In this document: positions 1-6,058 of the stretch, in pieces
Numbering within the stretch: the first letter of the stretch is position 1
How the letters are laid out: each line of letters begins with the position of its first letter
NCBI GenBank assembly: GCA_036562265.1
Contig: DATCKS010000246.1
Location: 1-6,374, forward strand
Direction: 5' to 3'
Source of the DNA: DASVDK01 sp036562265 [NCBI: Thermodesulfobacteriota bacterium]
GTDB taxonomy: Bacteria > DASVDK01
DNA: 6,374 bases
Made by a program: the position numbers and the translations under genes
Notes under the pieces: model-generated
What the model was told of the DNA's origin: nothing
The model's input: the letters and a program-made list of their open reading frames with translations, nothing else
Database searches by the model: none

Positions 1-756
1 CCCCGGACGCTCAACCGCTTCCAGCAGCGCAACGCCGTGCGGGTCTTCGGCGGCGTCAACCCGGGTGTGACCAAGGAGGAGGGGCTCCGCATCCTCGAGA
101 CCGCGGCGGCCTCGGTGGGCGGCCCGGGCGTGATCCTCGACTACGCGGGCGAGTCGCGACAGATCCGCTACGAGGGGGCCGCGCTCACGGTGACGCTCGC
201 CTTCGCGGTCGTGCTCATCTACCTGGTGCTCGCGGCGCAGTTCCAGAGCTTCCGCGACCCGCTGATCGTGCTCCTGGGATCGGTGCCGCTGGCGATCTCG
301 GGCGCGCTCCTGTTCAGCTTCCTCGACCTGACGACGATCAACATCTACTCGCAGGTCGGGCTGATCACGCTCGTGGGTCTCATCGCGAAGAACGGCATCC
401 TGATCGTGGAGTTCGCCAACACGCTCCAGGCGCGCGGCCTGTCGAAGGCGGCGGCGCTGCGAGAGGCGTCGCTCACGCGGCTTCGGCCCGTGCTGATGAC
501 CTCGGCGGCCACCGTGTTCGGCCACTTCCCGCTCGTGCTGGTGACCGGGCCCGGGGCCGAGGCGCGCAACAGCATCGGGATCGTCCTCGTGGCGGGGATG
601 ATCATCGGCACGCTCTTCACGCTGTTCGTCGTGCCGGTCTTCTACTCGCTGATCGCGGCCCGGCACCGGCCGGCCGAGGAGGACGAGGCGCTCGAGGACC
701 TCGGCGTGGACGCGGCGGCGCCGGCGCTGGCCGGGACGAACGGGTGGCGGCGATGA
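1..756 (+). CDS. RND efflux permease, C-terminal fragment (5' end outside window)
   Basis: Inner-membrane proton-driven drug/solute exporter of the HAE1 (AcrB/MexB-like) RND family; only the last 251 codons are visible and the reading frame is open to base 1. The piece starts in the second porter region (TLNRFQQRNAVRVFGGV), then gives TM8 (fragment residues about 61-78), TM9-10 (about 88-138), TM11 (about 163-183) and TM12 (about 187-207). The TM10 lysine of LIAKNGILIVEF and the TM11 arginine of RLRPVLMT correspond to the Lys and Arg of the AcrB proton relay. The matching TM4 Asp pair is not here but in the minus-strand piece at 870-3014. A GTG at 37 could be taken for a start, but homology runs upstream of it, so it is internal. 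The stop TGA overlaps the next start as ATGA, typical of a coupled permease/outer-membrane-factor pair. Substrate unknown. As it stands the gene is probably not functional unless an intact 5' part lies left of the window. Confidence 0.9.
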   Translation, partial: PRTLNRFQQRNAVRVFGGVNPGVTKEEGLRILETAAASVGGPGVILDYAGESRQIRYEGAALTVTLAFAVVLIYLVLAAQFQSFRDPLIVLLGSVPLAISGALLFSFLDLTTINIYSQVGLITLVGLIAKNGILIVEFANTLQARGLSKAAALREASLTRLRPVLMTSAATVFGHFPLVLVTGPGAEARNSIGIVLVAGMIIGTLFTLFVVPVFYSLIAARHRPAEEDEALEDLGVDAAAPALAGTNGWRR

Positions 757-866
757 ACCGGGTCTTCGCGATCGTCACGCTTGCCACGCTGCTCGCGGGC
801 TGCGCGCTCGGTCCGGACTACCGCCGGCCCGACGTGCCGACCCCCGTCGCCTGGCGCGACACCGCC
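753..866 (+). pseudogene. Outer-membrane factor lipoprotein (OprM/NodT type), truncated after about 36 codons
   Basis: Start of the TolC-like outer-membrane channel that completes an RND tripartite pump. The ATG at 753 overlaps the TGA of the permease fragment (ATGA), and a purine-rich GGGTGGCGG lies just upstream. The N-terminus has a lipoprotein signal peptide with lipobox LAGC (Cys17), followed by the family hallmark GPDYRRP (20-26) and a PTPVAWRD stretch (29-36). After Asp36 the translation no longer resembles the family: the next in-frame codons are the antisense of the minus-strand RND gene. A normal member is about 450-500 aa, so more than 90 % is missing. The long open frame that continues past this point is only a high-GC shadow. 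Identification of the N-terminus is firm; the exact end is uncertain by about 10 bases. Confidence 0.82.
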
Positions 867-870
867 GCCC
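861..870. other. Inverted junction joining two parts of one RND operon
   Basis: On the plus strand, recognisable outer-membrane-factor sequence ends at codon Asp36 (858-860). On the minus strand, recognisable permease sequence runs through ADLGLDL (Leu715, bases 870-872) and then stops matching the family, which normally continues with roughly VGRDL and LLGGGYVNRF. The breakpoint is thus confined to about 861-870. No target-site duplication, insertion sequence end or recombinase site is visible. A 12-bp palindrome (895-906) lies 25 bp inside the permease side, but it is fully explained by codons for Asp-Arg-Asp-Arg. See the first finding for interpretations. Confidence 0.8.
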
Positions 871-3014
871 AGGTCGAGCCCGAGGTCGGCCAGCCGATCG
901 CGATCGAGCACGACGCGCGCCTGCGGCAGGTCGATCTTGAGGTCGCTGTCGACGTAGAGGAACTTGCCGCTCTGCCAGCCGGCGCCGACCACGGCCTGGA
1001 CCGTCTCGAGCATCTGCTCGGGCGGCGCGTCGCTCTGCAGCACCAGCTCGACGTCGTACTGGCCCGGCGTCGGCAGCGGCGGGTCGAGGCGCGGGAACAC
1101 CCTGAGGCCCGGCACCTGCGACACGGCGCCGAAGACCTCCCCGTACATCTCCTGGGTCGAGCGGGGGCGCTCGCGCCAGTCCTTCGTCACCATGCCGCCG
1201 AAGCCGCCCCACGACGTGGTGAGCGACCACATGAACTCCGTCTCGGGGAACGCCCGGACCGCCTCGACGACGTCGAGCGACTCGCGATTGGTCGCCTCGA
1301 CCGTGGAGTCGGGCGCCGCCTCGAGGAAGAAGCTGATGTGGCTCTGGTCCTCGACCGGCGCCAGCTCCTTGCTCGAGTACGTGTAGAGCGGCCAGGCCGC
1401 CGCCATGACGAGGAGCGCCGCCGCGACGACCGCCCAGCGCATCTCGAGCGCCACGTCGAGCATCCGGGCGTAGCCCCGCCGGACGAGGTCGAAGCCGCGG
1501 TTGACGAGCCTCGTCAGCCGGCCCTCCTTGCCGTGCGGGTGGACGAAGCGGGAGCTGAGCATCGGCGAGAGGGTGAGCGCGACCACGCCGGACACGACGA
1601 CCGCGGCGGCGAGCGTGACGGCGAACTCGAGGAAGAGCGAGCCGGTGAGTCCTCCCTGGAAGCCGATCGGCGTGTAGACCGCGGCCAGCGTGATCGTCAT
1701 GGCGATGATCGGGCCGACCAGCTCGCGAGCGCCGACGAGCGCCGCCTGGATGCGGGACTTGCCCTCTCTGACGTGCCGCTCGACGTTCTCGACCACGACG
1801 ATCGCGTCGTCGACGACGAGGCCGACCGACAGCACGATCGCGAGGATCGTCAGGAGGTTGAGGCTGAATCCGGCCGCGTACATGACGATCGTGGCGCCGA
1901 TCAACGAGACCGGCATCGCGAGGAGCGGGACGAGCGCCGTGCGGACCGACCCCATGAAGAGGAAGACGACGACGCCGACGATCATGATGGTCTCGGTCAG
2001 CGTCTTGGTGATCTCCCTCAGGGCGTCTTCCATGAACACCGTCGCGTCGTACGCGAGGCGCATGTCGATGTCCTTCGGCAGGGTCGGCCGGATCCGCTCC
2101 ATCTCCTCGCGCAGCCGGTGCGCGACCTCGATCTCGTTGGAGCCGACGAGCGGCCAGATCCCGAGGTAGACCGCCTCCCGGTCGTTGAACTTCGCGACCA
2201 TGTCGGCCTCCTCGGCCCCGAGCTCCACCCGCGCCACGTCGCTCAGGCGGACGACCGCGCCGTTTCGCTCGGCGACGATCAGGTCCCTGAACTCCTCGAC
2301 GGCGCGCAGGTCGGTGTTGGCGAGGAGGTTGACCTGCACGAGGTTGCCCTTCGTCTGGCCGACGGCGGCGAGGTAGTTGTTGCGCTGGAGCGCCGCGTGC
2401 ACGTCTCCCGGCGCGAGGTTCAGCGCCGCGAGGCGATCGGGATCGATCCAGACCCGCATGGCGAGCTGGCGGCCCCCTTCGATGGTCACACGCTGGACGC
2501 CGGCGAGCGTGGCCAGCTGCGGCTGGAGCGTGCGGGCGAGCCAGTCGGTGATGGCCGGCACGCTCCGCTCCGTGGACGTGAAGCTGATGTAGAACGACGC
2601 GTACGGCCGGTCGGCGCGCTGCACCTCGACGACCGGCGGCTCGGCCTCGGCCGGCAGCTCCGAGCGGACCTGCTGGAGCCGCGCGGTGACCTCGGCGAGC
2701 GCCGCGGTGCTGTCGTGGTTCAGCTTGAGCCGGATCGTTACCGTGCTCACGCCGGCACGGCTGGTCGACTCGATGTAGTCGACCCCGCTGATCGCCGAGA
2801 CCGCCCGCTCGATCGGCGTGGTCAGGAACCCGCGGACGGTCTCGGCGCTGGCGCCGGTGTAGACCGTGGTGATCACGACGGACGAGCTTTCGAGCTGCGG
2901 GTACTGCTGCACCGGCAGCGTCGTCAGCGCCCGCCACCCCACGAGCACGATCACCAGGTTGACGACGATCGCGAGGACGGGGTGCTTGATGAAGACGTCG
3001 GTGAATCGGCGCAT
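868..3014 (-). pseudogene. RND efflux permease, N-terminal ~715 residues, 3' end lost at junction
   Basis: Inner-membrane RND (HAE1, AcrB/MexB-like) permease. The ATG at 3014 overlaps the adaptor stop (TAATG), and the N-terminus MRRFTDVFIKHPVLAIVV is typical. TM1 is at about 11-29, the first porter region at about 33-335 (YPQLESSSVVITTVYTGAS near 38-56), TM2-6 at about 340-487 and TM7 at about 527-545. The TM4 proton-relay Asp pair is in GLVVDDAIVVVEN (Asp402, Asp403). The second porter region begins after 550 and family sequence holds to ADLGLDL (709-715), against a normal length of about 1,020-1,050. Beyond that the frame stays open to 642, adding about 75 residues of antisense outer-membrane-factor and permease sequence. 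A gene caller would report a false ~790-aa chimera. TM8-12 are missing, so this piece alone cannot transport. The missing end is probably the plus-strand piece at 1-756 plus about 70 residues outside the window. Substrate unknown. Confidence 0.9.
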
Positions 3015-4126
3015 TACCTGGTCCCGCTCGCAGAGGCCGTGGTGTCGTTGGCGATCGCGACGAGGGTCGCCTCGCGGAGCTTGAAGGCGCCCGACGCGGC
3101 CACCTGCTCCCCGGCGGAGAGCCCGTCGAGGACGAGGACCTCGTCGCCGAGCACCGGGCCGCTCTCGACCCGCCGGAGGTGGGCGCGCGACTTGCCGTTC
3201 GCGTCCGCCTCGATGACGAACACGTGGTCCCCCTCGGGCCCCTTGCGCAGCGCGCTCACCGGGATCGCCACGGCCGTCCGCGTCGGGCCGGCCGGCACCA
3301 CGACGCGAACCGAGGCGCCAGGCGCGGGCGTCCGGGGTCCGCGGGCGATTCTCGCGCGCACGGCGGCGTTGCGGGTCGCCGGATCGATGCGGGCATCGAC
3401 GGCGACGATACGGCCGGCGATGGGGGACGGATCGTTGCCGGCGAAGATCTCGACACGATCGCCCCGTCCGAGGCTCGCGGCCACCCACTGCGGGACCGTG
3501 AAGTCGACGTGGGCGGCGTCGTCGACCCCCTGTAGCGTCGTGATCTGCGTCCCCTCGTTCAGGTACTGGCCGGGGTGCACGTCGGCGAGCCCCACGCGGG
3601 CGCGGAACGGCGCGCGGATCGTCTTGCGGGCGATGATCGCCTTCGTGCGCTCGATCTGGGCCAGGGCGACGTCGCGCTCGGCGCGCGCGCGGTCGACCTC
3701 CGCCTCGGAGGCGGCGCGGCTGCGGCTCGCCCGCTCGAGGCGCCTAAGGAGCGTCTCGGCGAGGGCGGCCTGCGCCGTCAGCGCCTCGAGTTCCGCCTCC
3801 TCGACCGCCACGTCGAGCCGGACGAGCACGTCGCCCGCCTCGACGACCTGGCCCGGCCTGAAGAGGACCTCCTGAACGGTGCCCGGTAGCTCGTTGCGCA
3901 GGGTGATCGAGCGGAGCGCCAGGACCGTGCCGATCGACGTCGTCGTCTCGCGGTGCTCGCGCGGCCGCGCGACGGCGGCGGTCACGCGCTCCACCGGCTC
4001 CGGCTGGTTCGCGGAAACGGCGTTCGCCTCCTGAATGGACGCGTACTTCCAGGCGGCAAGGCCGCCACCGGTCGCGATCAGTATCACGAGCAGTACGAAG
4101 GATCCGATCCAACCACGACGAGTCAT
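3014..4126 (-). CDS. RND efflux periplasmic adaptor (membrane fusion protein, HlyD/AcrA family)
   Basis: Bridges the RND permease and the outer-membrane channel across the periplasm. 370 aa, normal length. An N-terminal membrane anchor (about residues 7-27, no lipobox Cys) places the rest in the periplasm. Domains: first lipoyl half about 72-105 (GTVQEVLFRPGQVVEAGDVL), a short helical hairpin about 106-165 with charged, Ala-rich heptad-like sequence, second lipoyl half about 168-200 (IRAPFRARVGLADVHPGQYL), beta-barrel about 204-280 (VDARIDPATRNAAVRARI), and membrane-proximal domain about 285-355 (ALRKGPEGDHVFVIEADANGK). The ATG at 4126 is chosen because it precedes the anchor and has GGAGGG 8 nt upstream; an upstream in-frame ATG at 4369 would add 81 residues of low-complexity Arg/Pro sequence. 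The TAA stop overlaps the permease ATG, indicating translational coupling. It looks intact, unlike its partners. Confidence 0.93.
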   Translation of the reverse strand: MTRRGWIGSFVLLVILIATGGGLAAWKYASIQEANAVSANQPEPVERVTAAVARPREHRETTTSIGTVLALRSITLRNELPGTVQEVLFRPGQVVEAGDVLVRLDVAVEEAELEALTAQAALAETLLRRLERASRSRAASEAEVDRARAERDVALAQIERTKAIIARKTIRAPFRARVGLADVHPGQYLNEGTQITTLQGVDDAAHVDFTVPQWVAASLGRGDRVEIFAGNDPSPIAGRIVAVDARIDPATRNAAVRARIARGPRTPAPGASVRVVVPAGPTRTAVAIPVSALRKGPEGDHVFVIEADANGKSRAHLRRVESGPVLGDEVLVLDGLSAGEQVAASGAFKLREATLVAIANDTTASASGTR

Positions 4127-4188
4127 GAGCGGCGCCCTCCCGAGCGCGTGATGGGCAGATTGGCCGTCTCGCCGTCCGGACGGCTCAT
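4123..4188 (-). CDS. Possible 21-codon leader ORF overlapping the adaptor start
   Basis: An ATG at 4188 opens a frame of 21 codons (MSRPDGETANLPITRSGGRR and one more Ser). Its TGA overlaps the adaptor ATG as ATGA, in a different frame from the adaptor. An AAGG about 10 nt upstream is a weak ribosome site. The overlap pattern would suit a coupled leader peptide, but in GC-rich DNA such short frames arise by chance and I recognise no family. The same frame stays open back to 4380 in Arg/Pro-rich sequence that looks non-coding. Confidence 0.15.
   Translation of the reverse strand: MSRPDGETANLPITRSGGRRS
4135..4140 (-). promoter_or_regulatory. Ribosome binding site of the adaptor gene
   Basis: GGAGGG on the minus strand, 8 nt before ATG 4126. 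It supports this start over the longer in-frame opening at 4369. Confidence 0.75.
4171..4184. repeat. 14-bp perfect palindrome upstream of the adaptor gene
   Basis: GCCGTCC followed by GGACGGC, with no spacer, ends 45 bp upstream of the adaptor ATG. The position would suit an operator for a dimeric repressor of the pump operon. GC richness raises the chance of accidental palindromes, so function is inferred only. Confidence 0.3.
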
Positions 4189-4194
4189 CGGGGT

Positions 4195-4210
4195 CGCCTT
4201 GAGCAAGGCG
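4195..4210. repeat. Inverted repeat CGCCTT-N4-AAGGCG
   Basis: Perfect 6-bp arms around GAGC, 69-84 bp upstream of the adaptor ATG and 10 bp from the 14-bp palindrome. It could be an operator half-site pair or a small hairpin in the leader transcript; no function can be assigned. Confidence 0.25.
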
Positions 4211-4295
4211 TGTGCCGCCAACCCCTTCCTCCCGGAATCGCGCCGCTGGCCGGGGGTTCGGCGAGGCCGCCGTCCGGCGGGCCGCCGCCGGCGGT

Positions 4296-4311
4296 GCACG
4301 TCGAAACGTGC
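4296..4311. repeat. Inverted repeat GCACGT-N4-ACGTGC
   Basis: Perfect 6-bp arms around CGAA, about 170 bp upstream of the adaptor ATG. It is less GC-biased than the surrounding sequence, so it is a better operator candidate than the neighbouring GC runs. No cognate regulator gene is visible in the window. Confidence 0.3.
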
Positions 4312-4347
4312 CTCGTTCCACCGTGAAGTCGCGGCGCTGCAGGGTCG

Positions 4348-4373
4348 GACGTACGGTGGCGTATGCCACGACA
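4348..4373 (-). promoter_or_regulatory. Weak ECF42-like promoter match facing the pump operon
   Basis: On the minus strand, TGTCGT (4368-4373), a 16-nt spacer and CGTC (4348-4351). This is one mismatch from the TGTCGA / CG(A or T)C motif I recall for ECF42, with a spacer 1 nt shorter than the better match at 6032-6058. Transcripts would start near 4341, giving a leader of about 215 nt before the adaptor ATG. A 5-bp-arm hairpin (GTGGC-GTAT-GCCAC) overlaps it. A chance match is quite possible. Confidence 0.25.
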
Positions 4374-4434
4374 GGGGCATGTCACCGTTCCGTCCCGTGT
4401 CGGGTCGAACCGACGGACCGGAGATCGACGGCGC

Positions 4435-4455
4435 AGCGCCGGCCGGGCCGGCGCT
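4435..4455 (-). terminator. GC hairpin at the sigma factor stop codon
   Basis: Perfect 9-bp inverted repeat (AGCGCCGGC / GCCGGCGCT) with a 3-nt loop, overlapping the TAG stop of the sigma gene. No T run follows on the minus strand, so it is not a classical intrinsic terminator. It may stabilise the mRNA 3' end or act as a U-less terminator between the sigma gene and the pump operon. Confidence 0.4.
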
Positions 4456-5650
4456 AGGGGCGGGCGACCTCGGCGAGTCGCTTTTCGAGGAACCGCCGTT
4501 CGGCGTCGTTCGTGACGAGCGCGAGCGCCTCTCGATAGGCGCTCGCGGCCTCGGCGCGGCGACCGAGGCGGCGCAGGAGGTCGGCGCGGGCGGCCGGCAG
4601 CAGGTGGTAGCCGGGGAGGTGGATCGTGTCGAGCAGGGCGAGGCCCCGCTCGAGGCCGTCGGCCATCGCGACCGCGACCGCGCGGTTCAGTTCGACGACC
4701 GGGGAGGGGTAGAGGCTCGCCAGGAGTCCGTAGAGCGCCGCGATCTGGGGCCAGTCGGTCTCGGCTGCCGACTTCGCCTCGCAGTGCAAGGCGGCGATCG
4801 CCGCCTGGATGGCGTACTTCCCCGGCGGCCAGCCGGCGAGCGCGCGTTCCACCAGGGCCGCCCCCTCGGCGATCTTCGCCCGGTCCCACCGCGAGCGGTC
4901 CTGGTCCTCCAGAAGGACGATGGCCCCCTCGTCGTCGGTGCGGGCGTCGCGGCGGGCGTCGTGCAGCAGCATCAACGCCAGGAGCCCCTTCGGCTCCCGC
5001 TCGGCGGGCAGAAGCTCGACGAGCAGGCGGCCGAGCCGGATCGCCTCGGCGCAGAGTTCGGCCCGCACGAGGTCGGCGCCGAACGTGGCCGAGTAGCCCT
5101 CGTTGAAGACGAGGTAGACGACCGCGAGCACGGCCTCGAGCCGGGCGGCCAGCTCGTCGTCGCCGGGCACCTCGTAGGGGATGCGGGCGTTCTTGATCTT
5201 CGCCTTGGCGCGGACGATGCGTTGCGCCAGGGTCGGCACCGGCACGAGGAACGCGCGTGCGATCTCCTCGGTCGAGAGCCCGCAGACGGTGCGCAGCGTC
5301 AGCGCCACCTGCGCTTCCAGCGAGAGCGCCGGATGGCAGCAGGTGAAGATGAGCCGGAGCGAATCGAGCGGCACCGGAGCGTCCTCCTCCCGTTCGGAGA
5401 GCGCGGCGATCTCCGCGTGCTTGCTCTCGGCCATCGCCCGGTGACGGAGCTGGTCGATCGCCTTGTGGCGCGCCGTCGAGAGGAGCCAGGCGACCGGGTT
5501 CTGCGGCGGCCCCTGCGTCGGCCACCGGGCGAGGGCGGCCTCGAACGCCTCCTGCAACGCGTCCTCGGCCAGGTCGAAGTCCCTGACGGTACGGATCAGG
5601 GTCGCCAGGATGCGCCCGTACTCGCGCCGGTGGAGATCGCCGAGGTCCAC
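4454..5650 (-). CDS. ECF42-type RNA polymerase sigma factor with TPR-like C-terminal extension
   Basis: Alternative sigma factor of the ECF class that directs RNA polymerase to its own promoter set. 398 aa, about twice a plain ECF sigma and normal for group ECF42. Region 2 spans about 8-72 (LATLIRTVRDFDLAEDALQEAF, then NPVAWLLSTARHKAIDQLR). The linker has the group signature LRLIFTCCHPALS (98-110). Region 4 with its helix-turn-helix is about 111-155 (VALTLRTVCGLSTEEIARAF, ending RIVRAKAKIK). The extension (about 165-398) is helical, with VFNEGYSAT (181-189), ELNRAVAVAMA (320-330) and repeat-like RADLLRRLGRRAEAASAYREAL (355-376), fitting a TPR-type domain. No anti-sigma gene is adjacent; in this group the C-terminal domain is thought to control activity. 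The GTG start at 5650 lies 3 nt after the DGPF gene stop, so the two are co-transcribed and probably coupled. The inducing signal is unknown. Confidence 0.93.
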   Translation of the reverse strand: MDLGDLHRREYGRILATLIRTVRDFDLAEDALQEAFEAALARWPTQGPPQNPVAWLLSTARHKAIDQLRHRAMAESKHAEIAALSEREEDAPVPLDSLRLIFTCCHPALSLEAQVALTLRTVCGLSTEEIARAFLVPVPTLAQRIVRAKAKIKNARIPYEVPGDDELAARLEAVLAVVYLVFNEGYSATFGADLVRAELCAEAIRLGRLLVELLPAEREPKGLLALMLLHDARRDARTDDEGAIVLLEDQDRSRWDRAKIAEGAALVERALAGWPPGKYAIQAAIAALHCEAKSAAETDWPQIAALYGLLASLYPSPVVELNRAVAVAMADGLERGLALLDTIHLPGYHLLPAARADLLRRLGRRAEAASAYREALALVTNDAERRFLEKRLAEVARP

Positions 5651-5653
5651 GGC

Positions 5654-6007
5654 TCAGGCGGCCGGCATCACCGGCCGTACCTCGACCGCGCCGCCGGCGG
5701 CGAGCGTCGGGACGCGCGCCGCGATACCGAGCGCCTCGTCGAGGTCACGGCACTCGATCAGGTGGTACCCCCCGATCTGCTCCCGGGTCTCCGCGAAGGG
5801 GCCGTCGGTGGCGATGACCTTGCCGTGGGCCTCGCGCAGGGTCGTGGCCGTCGCGGTCGGGTGCAACTGCGCCCCGCCGCGGTAATGGCCGCTTCTCACG
5901 ATCCCCTGGACGAACTCGCCGTACGCCCGCATGATCCGGTCCCGCTGGGCGTCGGGCATCTCCGCCCACCGCTGCTCGTCGAAGCAGCAGAGCAGCATGT
6001 ACTGCAT
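5654..6007 (-). CDS. DGPF/YCII-related protein, ECF42 partner
   Basis: Small cytosolic protein of the YCII-like, DGPF-domain family, which sits next to ECF42 sigma factors in many genomes and is a target of that regulon. Biochemical activity is not established. 117 aa with the start MQYMLLCCFDEQRW, a central region with a QLHPTATATTLRE motif (47-59), the name-giving DGPF (68-71) inside a TDGPFAETREQIGGY block (67-81), and HLIECRDLDEALGIAARVP (82-100). This is the full family length with no membrane segment or signal peptide. The ATG at 6007 is chosen because the family N-terminus begins here and AGGAGG lies 7 nt upstream; the frame stays open to 6232, but that part is Arg/Ala-rich and contains the promoter. 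It is the first gene of the unit, followed after 3 nt by the sigma gene. Confidence 0.92.
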   Translation of the reverse strand: MQYMLLCCFDEQRWAEMPDAQRDRIMRAYGEFVQGIVRSGHYRGGAQLHPTATATTLREAHGKVIATDGPFAETREQIGGYHLIECRDLDEALGIAARVPTLAAGGAVEVRPVMPAA

Positions 6008-6014
6008 GGCGTCT

Positions 6015-6020
6015 CCTCCT
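6015..6020 (-). promoter_or_regulatory. Ribosome binding site of the DGPF gene
   Basis: A consensus AGGAGG (within AGAGGAGGAGA on the minus strand) sits 7 nt before ATG 6007. It fixes the start and suggests strong translation. Confidence 0.85.
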
Positions 6021-6031
6021 CTCGCGAGGGA

Positions 6032-6058
6032 GTCGAACGAGGCGCCGTCCGATCGACA
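6032..6058 (-). promoter_or_regulatory. Predicted ECF42-dependent promoter of the DGPF-sigma unit
   Basis: On the minus strand, TGTCGA (6053-6058), a 17-nt spacer and CGAC (6032-6035). Studies of ECF42 in Streptomyces reported, as I recall, a TGTCGA -35 and a CG(A or T)C -10 element upstream of DGPF genes; this site matches both exactly. The expected start near 6025 leaves a leader of about 18 nt that just holds the AGGAGG, a sensible geometry. It implies that the sigma factor activates its own unit. Confidence 0.65.

Larger units (their letters stand above)
4127..4453. other. Intergenic region between sigma factor and adaptor genes
   Basis: 327 bp with no convincing gene apart from the doubtful leader ORF. 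It should contain the promoter of the minus-strand pump operon, but I see no clear -35/-10 pair of the housekeeping type. It holds a 14-bp perfect palindrome (4171-4184), inverted repeats with 6-bp arms and 4-nt spacers (4195-4210 and 4296-4311), a 5-bp-arm hairpin (4356-4369), a weak ECF42-like promoter match (4348-4373) and a 9-bp GC hairpin at the sigma stop codon (4435-4455). No regulator gene (TetR, MarR or two-component) is present in the window. Confidence 0.6.

Noticed and set aside
895-906. CGATCGCGATCG palindrome as a recombination site
   Set aside because: It is accounted for by codons for a conserved Asp-Arg-Asp-Arg stretch of the permease, and it lies 25 bp away from the actual breakpoint.
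744-3875. 1043-codon open frame on the plus strand
   Set aside because: Only its first part (753 to about 866) resembles a family. The rest is antisense to the permease and adaptor genes and has the Arg/Asp/His-rich look of a GC-rich shadow frame.
4127-4369. Longer adaptor protein starting at 4369
   Set aside because: The extra 81 residues are Arg/Pro-rich and precede the membrane anchor. The ATG at 4126 has a good ribosome site and gives the normal family length.
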